From Dendrolimus kikuchii (Eukaryota > Arthropoda > Insecta > Lepidoptera > Lasiocampidae): a stretch of DNA of 64,000 nucleotides. The position numbers were made by a program, and so were the translations under genes. Positions 21,604 to 32,885 of the stretch are shown here, in pieces. The stretch spans positions 12,214,001-12,278,000 of the forward strand of contig CM034411.1 in assembly GCA_019925095.2 (NCBI GenBank). Direction: 5' to 3'. The notes under the pieces are model-generated. The model saw only the letters and a program-made list of their open reading frames with translations. It had not been told where the DNA came from and made no database searches. Numbering within the stretch: the stretch's first letter is position 1; every line of letters begins with the position of its first letter.

Positions 21604-22710
21604 TATTGTAGTGGAACACTTACAAGCCAACAGATGGTGCTGTGCAATAATTGATGTCACAAACGTTTCCCGAAACATACAAAGAAATATACAAATTTTC
21701 AACTATAGCAGACGGGCCTAGGCCTGCGAGGAACAACATTAGCCTCGCTGGAAGATCTTCCTTTGAGACGGAGTAGCATTCCATCTCGCTCCTCCACCCT
21801 ATACGGGTCACCTCCTTCATTATTATATAGGTACATGTATAAAACATCTATCTGCGACTAGTGATCTGAAAGGATTAACGTAACTAACTATCCATCAACA
21901 ACGACGTTGTGCTAGGGTTAGGTGAGTTACCCTATAATATGTTGTAAAACCTCATTAATGTCATAGACAAAACATAATAATTTGTGGAATATATTTTTTG
22001 ATTCAAAAGTACTTCAATAAAAAATGTCGAACTGAGAGCACAATCTTTTATTAAAAGATTTTCCAACATAATAGGTTTAGGGCCCCAGCATCAAGGATGG
22101 AGGGCATCAAGGGAAAAATACAGATTGGTTTGTTAGAAGGCAAGTCAAACTGAGATACATGGAAATATAAGGTCTACACCTTCAATGAAACTTTATCTAA
22201 CTGATTTTGAGAATCGCTTAAAAATCATAACTACACTATTGTATACACGTACGTTGTCATTCAACATTTAAAGTCTTTAGCAATTAATAACAGTATCATA
22301 TCACACATAACGCATTGAACTCATCGCTACATCTGCGTCAAACGGTCAATAACTATAACATTATCCCAGATGAAAAAGTGGCATAAGCTAAAAGCCTAAA
22401 GAGTACTACACTGTCATTTTTATGTTTTAAAGAATGTATAATAAATAACAGGCAAGAGAACTACTATACCTGTGGATGGTAAACTAAAAAAACTTATGAA
22501 ATATGAATAATGATTTCTCACGAGATTCTGTACTCTAAGTAACATATTTGGTTAACCAAAGGAGGTTGGTTATATTTTGTAATTTTTTAGACCTAAAACT
22601 TTAGTTTCTTGTTAAATTCACTAAAATAACAAATAAACTAAGTCCATATAGTCTACATAATTGCCCAGCAAAATATAGAGGAGAGTCGAAGCTAAACTTA
22701 TTTCAAGTAA
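21501..22710 (-). mobile_element. Helitron-like element, long family H-b, copy 2 (interrupted)
   Basis: The CTAG end at 21501 and ttactt...aaaacttaattagg match copy 1. The homology resumes at about 22170 (accttcaatgaaa) and runs to about 22690. The intervening ~570 bp, starting with a (TA)n run, is absent from copy 1 and so looks inserted. Confidence 0.5.
21560..21598. repeat. (TA)n microsatellite
   Basis: About 39 bases of alternating T and A, inside the H-b element. Confidence 0.95.
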
Positions 22711-22845
22711 TACAATGAATGACATGTTGTTTATGACAACGTAGGTTTTGATTGAAATTGAAAAAGCGCGATTGCAGCGCCATCTATTTTTCTAATCTGT
22801 CTATTCTAAGGAAACCTAAAGGAACTGCTGTGTGATTCCTCTATC

Positions 22846-22990
22846 CTGTCCCTCCTGTTTCATCCTCCCATCCTTCCTATCGCATTCTACTAGGCAGGCA
22901 ACTCGTTCGCTTCGCCCCGGGTGTTGCACACGTCTATAGCGACGTTAATCACTTGGGTCGTCTACCGGTGGTCAGGGTTCGCAATAAAAA
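22846..22990 (+). mobile_element. Decayed repeat related to S1 (older subfamily)
   Basis: Words gttgcacacgtctatagcg, gggtcgtctaccggtgg and gcaataaaaaaag follow the layout of the S1 3' part, with heavy divergence. Similar relics at 33907-34140 and 56535-56715. Confidence 0.4.
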
Positions 22991-23699
22991 AAGTTTATAT
23001 TCAATTTTAGGACACAGCACATAAAATTGTTTTAATTAATAAAACTTGAAAAAGAAGAGAATAAACAACCTGTGGCGTCATTTATTATCCAAAAGTAATG
23101 TATGTGGATCCTCCCTTACCTTTGTAGGTCAATTATTTCAGAAATCTGCGTTCCGTTACACGTAATCCGACACGCGATTAAAGGAACGATGATAAATCTT
23201 TTACTTCTACTGACTGTATACAATATATTTTAGACGTCATAGTGTAATCGTAACAGTGGGTAAGGTAAATACAAAAATATTCTCTAAACACAAAAGAGTA
23301 AAACAGATTTTAATTTTGAGGTTCTATAAAAGGCATAAAAATATTTGTTTATTCTATATAAGCCATTTAATATTGTATCCTTAATGTATATTATAACATA
23401 CATTTTATACATACTTATTAGTGATGTAACGAATATCGAAATTTTTACATTTGCGAATGCGAATGCATACGAATATTAATCTCCAATTATTATTATTAGA
23501 AATAAAACGCATATTCATTTAATGAAATAATATAAATTAAAAATATATACTTGAAAAAAACCAAAAGTAACAATCATTATGAATATTGACTCCATGTCGC
23601 GTACCACACCGCTGCCGTATAGACACTAGCCACCACAGATTCTCATACTTATATAGTGTTGGCTGAAGATCTCGCTATGTCAGTCTCAATGATACCAAC
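22991..23699. other. Non-genic AT-rich stretch
   Basis: No feature recognised. Confidence 0.4.
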
Positions 23700-23965
23700 T
23701 GCTGAGCTCTTGTTAGAGTCGGCGTACCGGCCATCCTAGATAGAGCCAAAGGGCTTGGTGCGCGACAATGCATGGCAAGAGGCCCGACAGAATGTTACTT
23801 ATTCCTTGGAAGATGGGACGGCGGCTTGTGTGTGACGCGAATTGACACTCTGCCATCGTCACATCTTCCAATGACTCAGTCAGGGGCTGGCAACGCTGCT
23901 TCAACAACTGAAACGATCAAAGGGGTCAAAACATATTTTTATCTACAAGCAAACTATAAAAAACA
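23700..23965 (+). pseudogene. Possible degenerate LINE protein fragment
   Basis: Open frame with ECYLFLGRWDGG...CVTRIDTLPSSHLP and a following Ala/Ser/Thr-rich helix then K-rich segment. This order resembles the C-terminal tail of some insect non-LTR retrotransposon proteins (a DTLAPSH-like block then an AAAxAExxK helix). Identification is by pattern only. Moderate GC compared with its surroundings. Confidence 0.3.
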
Positions 23966-25460
23966 GAAATCCTCTTTGGCCACGACTAAAACACACGTCA
24001 TTTAAAACGTACGAGTTAGAAACACGAGTACGTTTAGAAGCTACCAAGTCAAATAAAAGCTTAATTTGCCAACTGGTATGTTATACACTGTGTCCACTTA
24101 GTACAGTAAGCAATAGGTCCCACTCGGCCACTGAAACAACGCCCAGTGCGTTTTTCTTTTCAATTTACGACCAACGCCGGTTCAAGAGGTATCCCCTAAT
24201 TAACGACCAGCCATCATTTACTTCAGGCGCAACGGAATGGCCCCCAGCTGTTAAGGGATAACGTGAAATATTAAACTATGTGTTTATTTCCGATGATAAA
24301 TATTTTTATTCGAAATTCTATTAGTTTATTTTCACTTCATTTGTTACTTCTCGCTTTCGTGTATCTCATTTGCACTTACACCACGAATATTTAGTTGCGA
24401 TTTTTTTCCCGCAGAATCTGTTATAGTATAACATACGGAACTCCATAGAAGCGCGCGCTAGACGGAATTAATTACGCACCTCTTTTAAATTTTAGAGCTT
24501 GCTAAATTTTATTATGTGTGCTACGACTACGATCCGACTAATCATTCGTAGTGAATGTTAAAATAATATCCCTCGCTGTAGATGCTTTTGAATAAAGTCA
24601 CCACGCACTTGGCCAATTTTTGGATGGTTAGTGTAGCCGACTGTGTAATTTTTTATTAAGGCTGAAACCACTTTATTACTTGGTACGGCCCGGACGTGCT
24701 TTGTTTGTTACATGGAACTACGAAACTTATTTTTATTAAAGAAGACAAGATGACGCCATGTGACACAATAAGACAGCCTCATTGTAGAGCAGAATTTGCG
24801 AAATTTATCACAGGTAATTTTTTTCGTACTCTTTGATTTCCAGAAACAGTAATAAATGTTCAACTTAAGTTTTATTATTTAAGAAATGGACTGTTCAGTG
24901 AAAATAATATATATTTTTTAATTTTACAATTAAGCAGAATAGGTATTCAAGACTTTATTGTACACCACACAAAAAAACTTAAGAACTAGTATTATTCTAA
25001 TCATGTACAAAGGGCGATCTTATAGGTAAAGAGCGATCTCTTCCATACAACCCGTGCAAAATAGGTACTACTGGAATTAAATTAATTTTTCCATAGACTT
25101 AGTTACTAGATTAAGTTATTTTCACGTATTTAGATACGTAAAACTACAATTACTGGATAACAGTGACAGCGAAAGAATATAATTATATAGTAAAATAATG
25201 AGACTTAGCTATGTGAAATTTCAAATCTAGAGATTTGATAGTTTTTTTCGTAAAGTGTACCATAAACATAACGTGACGGATACGTGTAGAGGATTTCTTC
25301 CCTTTAAGAAAAGAGTGCGTAGTATTCGCCTTAAGAATAACACAAAACAATGTTGCATATACAAAGTAACACGAAAGAGCAGCATAGAAATATAGGGCCA
25401 GATAAATCTTAAAACGAGATAGATATACTCGAGAAGAAACTGAATTAAACTTGTAGTAAG
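23966..25460. other. Non-genic AT-rich stretch
   Basis: No gene or repeat boundary that I can support. The overlapping short ORFs near 25183-25476 lack motifs. Confidence 0.4.
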
Positions 25461-25988
25461 AAACAAGGACGTACATGGAGTACTGCTCTCATCTTTGGGA
25501 TGGCTCAGCTAGATACCAGTTAGAGACACTCGATTCAATAGAGAAAAGAGCTAGGAAACTGATAGGCAATAACCAACTATTCGACGAGAGGCTTCAGAGC
25601 CTAAGTCATCGACGTAAGGTCGCTAGTTTGTCGGTATTCTATAGGATACACTTCGGGGAGTGTGCCACGGAATTACATGAATTGGTTCCTCCCTCACCAT
25701 TCTACCACCGGACAAGCAGACGTACGCACTCACGCCACCGATATATGGTGGAAATACCAACGAAGCGGACGAAACGCTATGCTTCCTCATTCATCATACG
25801 CACCGCTGAAGAGTGGAACTCTTTACCGTCGTCTGTTTTTCCTGAAAAATATAATCTAGGTGTCTTTAAGTCTCGCGTGAACAGGTATCTTCTAGGTAAG
25901 CGTGCTCCACCTTAGACTGCATTTCCACCTGACGTCAGGTGCATTGTCAGTCAAACGCGAACCTATTGAATATAAAAAAAAAAAAAAA
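25461..25988 (+). mobile_element. 5'-truncated non-LTR retrotransposon with poly(A) and target duplication
   Basis: Contains the C-terminal end of a LINE ORF2, a short 3' UTR (gactgcatttccacctgacg ... aacctattgaat) and an A run. aaggacg occurs just before the body (25468-25474) and directly after the A run (25987-25993), a likely target duplication. Confidence 0.7.
25475..25915 (+). pseudogene. C-terminal 146 codons of a LINE reverse transcriptase
   Basis: Starts within the family motif [12 protein letters not shown] and continues with [56 protein letters not shown] and ends [20 protein letters not shown]. This is the post-RT tail of jockey/CR1-group LINEs. The frame is intact, so insertion is fairly recent. 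The RT and endonuclease domains are missing, so it is not functional. The ATG is an internal methionine, not a true start. Confidence 0.75.
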
Positions 25989-26002
25989 GGACGGGGAATA
26001 TT

Positions 26003-26307
26003 TGTTGGACAAGGATAGTCGAATGAAGTAATAAGGTTCATTCTAGACTTGTCGACGTGGAAGCATTGTAGGAGTCATGCGTGAGAGTTAAGCGCCGTAC
26101 ACCGAATAAGGATAAAGAAGCCTACGAGCTGGTTTGTGTTTTATCTACGGATTCATGACTGTCGTCGAGTGTAGTTTTTTCCCGGACTTGGACAACGTAT
26201 CGGACTGACTGTTCAGTGTGAGTTAATATACTTGCTTTGGCTTAAATAAAGACATATTCTTTTAAATCGGTGTTTCCTTCCAATCCCGGTACCCACAGCA
26301 CGTAACA
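26003..26307 (+). mobile_element. Possible solo LTR of another family
   Basis: Begins tgttggacaagg, contains aataaagac about 60 bases before the end and finishes cacgtaaca, so it has TG...CA ends and a poly(A) signal in the right place. I could not find a convincing target duplication. Confidence 0.3.
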
Positions 26308-26917
26308 ATAATAATATATACCTATAGATTGTGTTTGCTTCGCTCACCCTAATAATAATTTGTTCTTCTGTGATATTAATTACATCATTTATTTTGATTA
26401 TACCGCATCATGTAAAACTGAAGCCTTTATACATCCGCATCATTGGCACCCTTTTAATATCGCACCATGACAGGCGGGTAAGTTGCCCTTTTCAAGCGGC
26501 ATTTCGACACCACGCCGTATTCCGCTCCATATATATCCCAATAGCCATACCTTCCCATCTGAAGTAGGTTTAATATATTTTAAATTGGGTCGTAAATTGA
26601 CGACATGGTCCGACAATAAGCGAGAGGACACTGAAATTAACTGAGACACTTTTTATTATGTTAAAGACGTCGCAGCCACATACATTCGGTATGACCTTAC
26701 ATACTTACTTGCTATAATAATTTATATATATTGATGTAATTAAATACTTTCAATATCTATTCTTTTATACACAGTAGATAATGACGTTAGAATTTGAGTA
26801 GAGTAAGAGTAGAACCTATTTACCTATATCCCTAGATATTAAATGCTTGTTTAGTAATATGTGTCATTCAACACGCCCTTGACCGACTTTAAATTCTCTG
26901 GATAAGGTCTACCTTAT
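26308..26917. other. Non-genic AT-rich stretch
   Basis: No feature recognised. Confidence 0.4.
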
Positions 26918-27378
26918 GTCTTATTATTGACCAGTTCTCGTGTTTACTCTCGTTCTGAAACTATCCGTATGGTACTATCTATAGTACTTACTATACGTAC
27001 TACAGTAATCTACCGAGTAATGTAGGTAACCGTCTTATTATTACCTACTGTCGTGTCTTAGTTGCGCTCTGAAACTGTACGTATGGTTATCCATAGTACT
27101 ATAGTAATCTACCGAGTAATGTAGGTAAACGTCTTATTATTGATCTATTGTCGTGTCTTAGTCGCGTTCTGAAACTGTACGTATGGTACTATCTATAGTA
27201 CTATACGTACTACAGTAATCTACCGAGTAATGTAGGTAAGCGTCTTATTATTGACCTGTTATCATGTTTTAGTCGTATTCTGAAACTGTACGTATAGTAC
27301 TATAGATAGTTTCAGAACGCAACTAAGACACGACAATAGGTCAATAACAAAACGCTTACCTACATTGCTCGGTTAATA
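26918..27378. repeat. ~99-114-bp tandem array closing with an inverted unit
   Basis: Unit starts (gtcttattatt) at 26918, 27032, 27131 and 27242. Each unit carries cgttctgaaactgtacgtat, a self-complementary core (gtactatctatagtactatac) and ctaccgagtaatgtagg. The fourth copy stops after the core. The same unit then runs backwards (gtttcagaacgc ... aatgtaggtaagc in reverse, to 27378). Confidence 0.75.
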
Positions 27379-27879
27379 TCGGCATTGACCTCGCGTTTCC
27401 CCCATTTATGGGTGGTACTTATCATAACACGATAGCTGGAACTCCCTGTGAATCCCGCCTTAACTTTTTCTCTGCGACCCCTGAAGTCTTTATTTCTTCC
27501 GATCTTTTTTCTTGATATTAAGGCTCGGATACTCGAATACCGCTCGTGCTACACACGTTAGAATCCATATGGCGTGCTTATTATCTTTCCAAAAATTCGG
27601 AACAATAGGTATTCACTTCTATTATAGGGGAAACCGTACTATTGTTGGCACATAATGATAAGCAGCCGGAAAATTTTTCATGAAACTAAGAATTTCTTTT
27701 TTTTTGTAGTCATACAATTGAAGGTAGTATTTATTCATTTTCAATGTATGATTACAAAATAAAATATTTAAATTTCTCAATTCTTATTTATTGGATTTTA
27801 AAAAATAACAAATTATGAAATTACGAAAACAAATTATGACAGAAATTAATGCATGGTTTCAGATTATGCGGCTATAACA
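27379..27879. other. Non-genic stretch
   Basis: No feature recognised. Confidence 0.4.
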
Positions 27880-28130
27880 GCGCTGAATCGTGTTCCAGCA
27901 TAAGTGGCCAGTTTCCAGTCACCCCTTTGAGGCCGGCAGCACACTGGTAGAGACTTTGATGTTGCAAATGTCCATACGAAACGTTGACCACTTTTCATCA
28001 GATGGGAGGAGAATGCAGGCCATCGGAACTCTCACTCATTGCACAAAACACGATTAGCTCAAAGCTAACAGCAAGCAAAGCGAGAGCGTGGTATCACACC
28101 TAAGGGCTGGCAAGATAATGATTCCAACAT
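27880..28130 (+). mobile_element. Diverged repeat related to S1
   Basis: cgtgttccagcataagtggc, gaggccggcagcacactgg, gttgcaaatgtccata and ttttcatcagatggg keep S1 order at low identity. The downstream part (acgattagctcaaagctaac) recurs in reverse at 55490-55545. Confidence 0.5.
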
Positions 28131-28460
28131 GACTCTGCCACGTAAAACAGCAAGTTGCCAATATTTCTATAAGTATCATGACACTCACCCTTAAGTCTTT
28201 ATTATCATTTCTGGCAGTCTTTTTCCGTCATTGCTTCTTGAGTCAAATTATGAATAATTCACGCCGTGATTCGCCGTTTTTCCGTGTGACCTCTGGGTTT
28301 TTGTGGGCTATACTTGCAGGGTTTGGTTAGGTTAGTTTTCTTTTACAAAAACAACTAAAGATTTTTGGTGCCTTCACTGTTTCGTTAGTTTAGTATGGCT
28401 TGTAGCGTAGTGTTTTATAGGTTTGTAGATGTTGCCCCTGTATTATTTTTTCAGAGTTAT
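28131..28460. other. Non-genic stretch
   Basis: No feature recognised. Confidence 0.35.
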
Positions 28461-28519
28461 CGACATAATATGTCTTTCCATCCATACCAGGAGTATGGAT
28501 AGAAAGACATATTATGTCG
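28461..28519. repeat. 26-bp-arm near-perfect hairpin
   Basis: Arms 28461-28486 and 28494-28519 pair at 25 of 26 positions around the 7-base loop ccaggag. It lies at the edge of a LINE relic. Confidence 0.8.
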
Positions 28520-28539
28520 ACCCCAATGCCGATATCCGG

Positions 28540-28690
28540 CATACATCCTCTGTCACACTAGGCAAAGTCCTCTCAGATCTCTGTCAAAATATCCATCCAT
28601 GTCTTTTTTGGTCTACCTTTACATTTGTATTCTGTATCACATTTTTATCGTTACATACCATGCCTATACCCACCTTAGTCTTCTTTCTTT
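28540..28690 (-). pseudogene. LINE ORF2 C-terminal relic
   Basis: Minus strand encodes KCKGRPKKTWMD, the GRPKKRW motif near the C-terminus of some insect LINE proteins, with frame breaks. The same motif is at 42080-42140. Confidence 0.5.
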
Positions 28691-28835
28691 AATGGCCGTT
28701 TCCTATATCTTACTACTCATTCACTTGCCTTAGCATCGGTTGAATTTTGACCTTACTTGTATGGAGCTTATGTCAAACTTTAATCGATATTAAGGCAAAT
28801 GAACTTTTGATAAGGTATAAGAACCGACCCTAAAT
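28691..28835. mobile_element. Palindromic MITE copy (family P1)
   Basis: ggccgtttcctatatcttac, attcacttgccttagcatcgg, tatggagcttatgtcaaa and ttaaggcaaatgaac in inverted-half layout; compare 13122-13265. Confidence 0.6.
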
Positions 28836-29152
28836 AATTATTGTTATAGGCTGTCAGACGAATAAAGGTATAGGCGGAGCCTGCGTGAACATAAGCGTCA
28901 AATGAAGTTAAGATTTTTTACAAACTTGTGTGCTTACACACTTTGTACGATACACGTGGTTCGTGTCTGGTCGGTAATAGTAATGTATCCATCGGAAACT
29001 ATTCCATATTTATTCGTACTAATTCGATTATTTAATACTAAGCTCCGTAACGCACTGCAGCGCAATCAGCTTCCTTCAGCCGGTTTTACTCTAAAAGTTC
29101 GGGGCTCTGTCTACCCATTATTTTCGTCTGAATATAGCCTATACAATATTTT

Positions 29153-29295
29153 ATCTATATTAATATTATAAAGAGTTAACGTTTGTGAATTTGGATATTC
29201 GTGACAATCTCCGGTACTACTGATCCGACTTGGAAAATTCTTTCACCAGTAGAAAGCTACTATATTCTCGAGTGACATAGGCTATATATATATGA
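29153..29295 (+). mobile_element. Helitron-like 5' fragment (family H-c)
   Basis: Shares ctactgatccgacttggaaa, attctttcacc and cataggctatatat with the H-c copies at 29520-29761 and 32467-32701; its 3' end is missing. Confidence 0.4.
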
Positions 29296-29519
29296 TTGTG
29301 ATTAATGATTGGCAAATAAAATAGTAAGAATGTTTTACGACTAGCGAAGCGAGTACGGGAACGCCTGTCAAATATATTACAGCAATAACGTTCCACGCAA
29401 GAATTGCGCACATCCTCGTTCGAGGCACTGCGAGTGCTTTCTGCGTTTATGAATAACAAAGGTTACGGAGCTTAATTAAACCTTGACATGCGTGTGTGTG
29501 TGCGTAAGTGCATGTGTAG

Positions 29520-29761
29520 TATGTGAGTTTGTTGGTTTGTTTGCTTGAACGCGCTAATCTCAGGAACTACTGGTCTGATTTGAAGAATTCTTTCAGTGTT
29601 AGAGATAATCCAGTTATCGAGGAAGGCTATAGGCTATATATCGTCACGCTAAGACCAATAGGAGCGGAGCATCAATAAAGAAAGTTTCAAAATGGGGGGG
29701 ATATTTTAATTTACTATTTTTTAAACTATTCCACGCGGACGAAGTCGTAGGCAGAAGCTAG
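29520..29761 (+). mobile_element. Helitron-like element (family H-c), 3' end intact
   Basis: gaacgcgctaatctcagg, taggctatatatcgtcacgc, ccaataggagcggagc, then ccacgcggacgaagtcgtag hairpin and CTAG|T at 29758-29761. Confidence 0.6.
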
Positions 29762-30334
29762 TGTATAATAAAGGTATCGGTCAAACTTACAAACGCAATA
29801 ATACAGCAAGACAGCAGGATAGAATTAAAATATTTAATAAGGCACTAGAGTATCAAATAAATTCCGAGCTAAACTTTTTCTAAAGAATTCTCAAAGCTCT
29901 AAGAACCAGACGAACTGTTTCATAAAAACCTTAGACGGTTGGATATTTAAATTTATAACAAGCGAGAGAGAGTCAACTGGGAAATTAACAGTCTAGAATT
30001 GAACCTGTGAAAATACCGCGGACGTTGAAAATTTGATGCTTAAGTACTCGACGAAACAGTCTTGAATAAGTGTCACCCCCGGAGCGTTTTCAAGGCTTTT
30101 TGTAGGGGGGAACTTGGATGATGATACTTCTCTAAAGTTATATGTCTATCTAAACTAATTGTACAATGAGTTTAAAAACGAGAAAAAAATCAGGGAAGCT
30201 AATCAAATTTATAGACATTTTCTCTCTTCTCTCTCTATCACTATTTGTTATAGCATGACATAAAAACTACTGAACGGATTTAATTAAAACTCGACATAGA
30301 GCTTCCTTATGTCCCCAGTTAACGTTTAGGACAC
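29762..30334. other. Non-genic AT-rich stretch
   Basis: No feature recognised. Confidence 0.4.
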
Positions 30335-30449
30335 TAAGGCTGGTGAGCGTAGACATTTCACCGAAGGTTAAAATGAAATAATCGCTGTTTAGTCATATAG
30401 TTTTAGCGATTACTTTACATCCATTGAATGTCTATGCGCACCAGCCTTA
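30335..30449. mobile_element. 115-bp foldback MITE
   Basis: Ends taaggctggtg...gtagacattt and aatgtctatgcgcaccagcctta are inverted repeats, with a second inner pair (aatcgct / agcgatt). Followed directly by a (GAT)n run. Confidence 0.6.
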
Positions 30450-30497
30450 ATGATGATGATGATGATGATGATGATGATTATGATGATTATGATGATA
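30449..30497. repeat. (ATG)n microsatellite
   Basis: Interrupted atg/gat triplet run abutting the MITE end. Confidence 0.9.
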
Positions 30498-31349
30498 AAG
30501 GACGTAGTTGCCCAGCGATAGATGAATATAATTAAATAGATGTCGCTATGATCTTGTTCTTTGGTGCCACCGTTGTAATTGACTAACAAATTCGTTGTAG
30601 TCATGGCAACGCGAAAGAAGTTCCGCTGGCACATGCTAGTTTTATAATAAATGCCAAAATTTACTCATTATCAAATTATCGTTTTTAGTATTTTACAATT
30701 AGTGTTTTGTATTGCGAAAATAACAATAGACTGCTAAAAAAATGTACCTATTTTTAGAGCTATCGTGTAATAAGGATCCACGTATTAAATGTAGGTCTAT
30801 GCCGTGTAGAAATTGCCGGACATTAATGCACTATCTTGCACCGCTCTTAACATTAAGTGCACCCACGTCGCCAATTCCAACGCCTTCCGAGTCCCTCCAG
30901 ATGGTAGTTTACCTTAACTAGCTTTCGAGTTAAATCGTGTATATTAGTAATTGAAGATAAGTGAAAGAAATTAGTTAAATTCCGGTTATGTTTGGATATG
31001 TCTGCTTAGGAGGTCGAGGTACGTTTTGCTACTTTTAAGTAGACTTAGAAATTTTCGGACCTTCTATAAGCCGTAAGTACACTGAAAAAAGTCAACCCTC
31101 AGATTACATATGTACCTACCTACACAAGGCACCTCATACTTTGCCACGATCTCACTACAGCATTGTGTAGGCGCATATAAAGTACACTTCTATGCCAAAC
31201 ATCCATATATACCTTGGTACGTACTACTTGTACTAGATTAGATTATTCTATTACAAAAAGACTCCTACTTACACGGATTCGGAGTTACGCGATTTTCTAA
31301 TCTCGTCGATTTGCCATTTTTTGTTGCGTTTAGCCGATACAAGACGATT
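30498..31349. other. Non-genic AT-rich stretch
   Basis: No feature recognised. Confidence 0.4.
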
Positions 31350-31631
31350 CATTTCTGTTAAATCTATACATTATAATACGGGAAGCAAAAACTTTGTACC
31401 CCTTTTTACGAAAATTACGCGGACGGAGGAGTATGAAATTTCGCACACTTATAGTTTATATAGAGAAGAAGCGACTAATGCTAATAATTTTTTAAATTAT
31501 GCATAAATTATACATTAAATCAACAAAAAAAAAAACAATACCTTAGTAGCCTTGGCGAAATCTGTGATTATAGAAGTATAGTCTTTGACATTAATTATTA
31601 TGGTCGAATATCGAGCACGGGCCACCACTAA
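31350..31631 (+). mobile_element. Helitron-like or SINE-like element (family H-d), copy 1
   Basis: ggaagcaaaaactttgtacc, attacgcggacggaggagta, agaagaagcgactaatg and tgattatagaagtatagtc are found in reverse order at 61405-61705. It ends ccaccactaag, with CTAG decayed. Confidence 0.5.
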
Positions 31632-32169
31632 GCATGAATAAATCAACCAAAGTGATCAAATATACATAAACTTGAATCATTCAATGACATTGAATACCGC
31701 GTGTCCTTTCAGTTCGGTGCCTTTCAACCAACTGCTTTAATTTGGTTGATTCGTCTAATATCAGCAATACACATCTCTTGATTTACTTACTGCCGTCAGA
31801 TTATACATGTGTTATACTCCGATTTACGGCAATTGTACTTAACGCGGTTCATACTCAGTTCCACCTATCGCGTAAGTTCGGGTATAGCTGCATACTGGTT
31901 GTGACACATATACATACATATAGAAGTGTACAGACAGACGGACGGACACAAAAAATTCCTATGACGGTAGTTTTCCCCAAAAATGACTATAGAAGCCTAA
32001 TAATCAAACCACGTATTTATTTTCCAATATGCTTACATTCATAACATATTCGACTGTGGTACAGAAACCTCATGGGTTTATTCATGCAGCAGAGAGTCTT
32101 GTAGAATGTACATTGGGTTATACGATACATAGTGATATTTTAAAAATGAAATGACACAATATTATGTTA

Positions 32170-32466
32170 TCTATACATATAATAAAATTGTAGAGTAAGT
32201 TGTCGAATTTCTGTACAATGAAAAAAAAATGCTAAAAACCGAGTCAGGGGAATGTAAGAAGTGAAAGAGAACTAATTTAGATTTTTTTCAAATTTTTGTT
32301 TCTCTGTTTGTCTGTGTCTTTTTGTCTGTCTGTTTGTACCGGCTAATCGTGGTAGCTTATACCCCTGGTCAACGTATAGGATACTTTTGATCCCGAAAAA
32401 TTAAATAGTTCCCGTGGGATAGTTAAGAAACCGCACCATACGGACGAATCCGCGGGTATATGCTAG
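32170..32466 (+). mobile_element. Helitron-like element (family H-e)
   Basis: Begins A|TC (tctatacatataataaaatt) and ends cgcgggtatatgCTAG|T. Contains gtagcttatacccctggtca and aggatacttttgatcccg. A reverse relative is in 46607-47108. Confidence 0.7.
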
Positions 32467-32701
32467 TCTATACTAATACATAAAGCTGAAGAGTTTGTTT
32501 GTTTGAACGCGCTAATCTCAGGAATTACTGGTCTGAATTGAAAAATTCTTTCAGTGTTAGATAGCCCATTTATCGAGGAAGGCTATAGGCTGTATATCAT
32601 CACGCTACGACCAATAGGAGCGGAGCACCAACGAGGAATGTTTCGAAATCGGGGGGTTTCCAAAACAAATTCCACGCGGACGACGTCGCGGGCACAGCTA
32701 G
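32467..32701 (+). mobile_element. Helitron-like element (family H-c), directly abutting the previous one
   Basis: Starts TC immediately after the CTAG of its neighbour and ends cgcggacgacgtcgcgggcacagCTAG|T with a strong GC hairpin. Same family as 29520-29761. Confidence 0.7.
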
Positions 32702-32885
32702 TATCAAATATAGCAACAGAGGCGAGGAATTGTTATCATCATCCAAGTGTTTATTTCTGATTTGATAATAAAAGAGGAGTTATCATCATTCTAGTACATA
32801 GTTCTGTTTTAATCCCAGGTCTGCACAGCCCGTGGGTCCGCTTTGGGAATCAACATAGAATCTTTTCAGCTTATATTTGGTCGTA

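Larger units (their letters stand above)
32043..32885 (-). mobile_element. LINE 3' UTR (family L1x), copy 2, carrying two Helitrons
   Basis: gactgtggtacagaaacctc, gggttatacgatacatagtg and the flank after 32701 (atcaaatatagcaacagagg, taataaaagaggagttatc) match 7310-7620. Homology is broken only by 32170-32701. Confidence 0.65.

Noticed and set aside
23772..24005. 77-codon ORF as host gene
   Set aside because: Better read as a decayed LINE tail; no start context or splice sites.
26918..27378. CRISPR array
   Set aside because: Units are joined without unique spacers, period is ~110 bp, and the DNA is eukaryotic.
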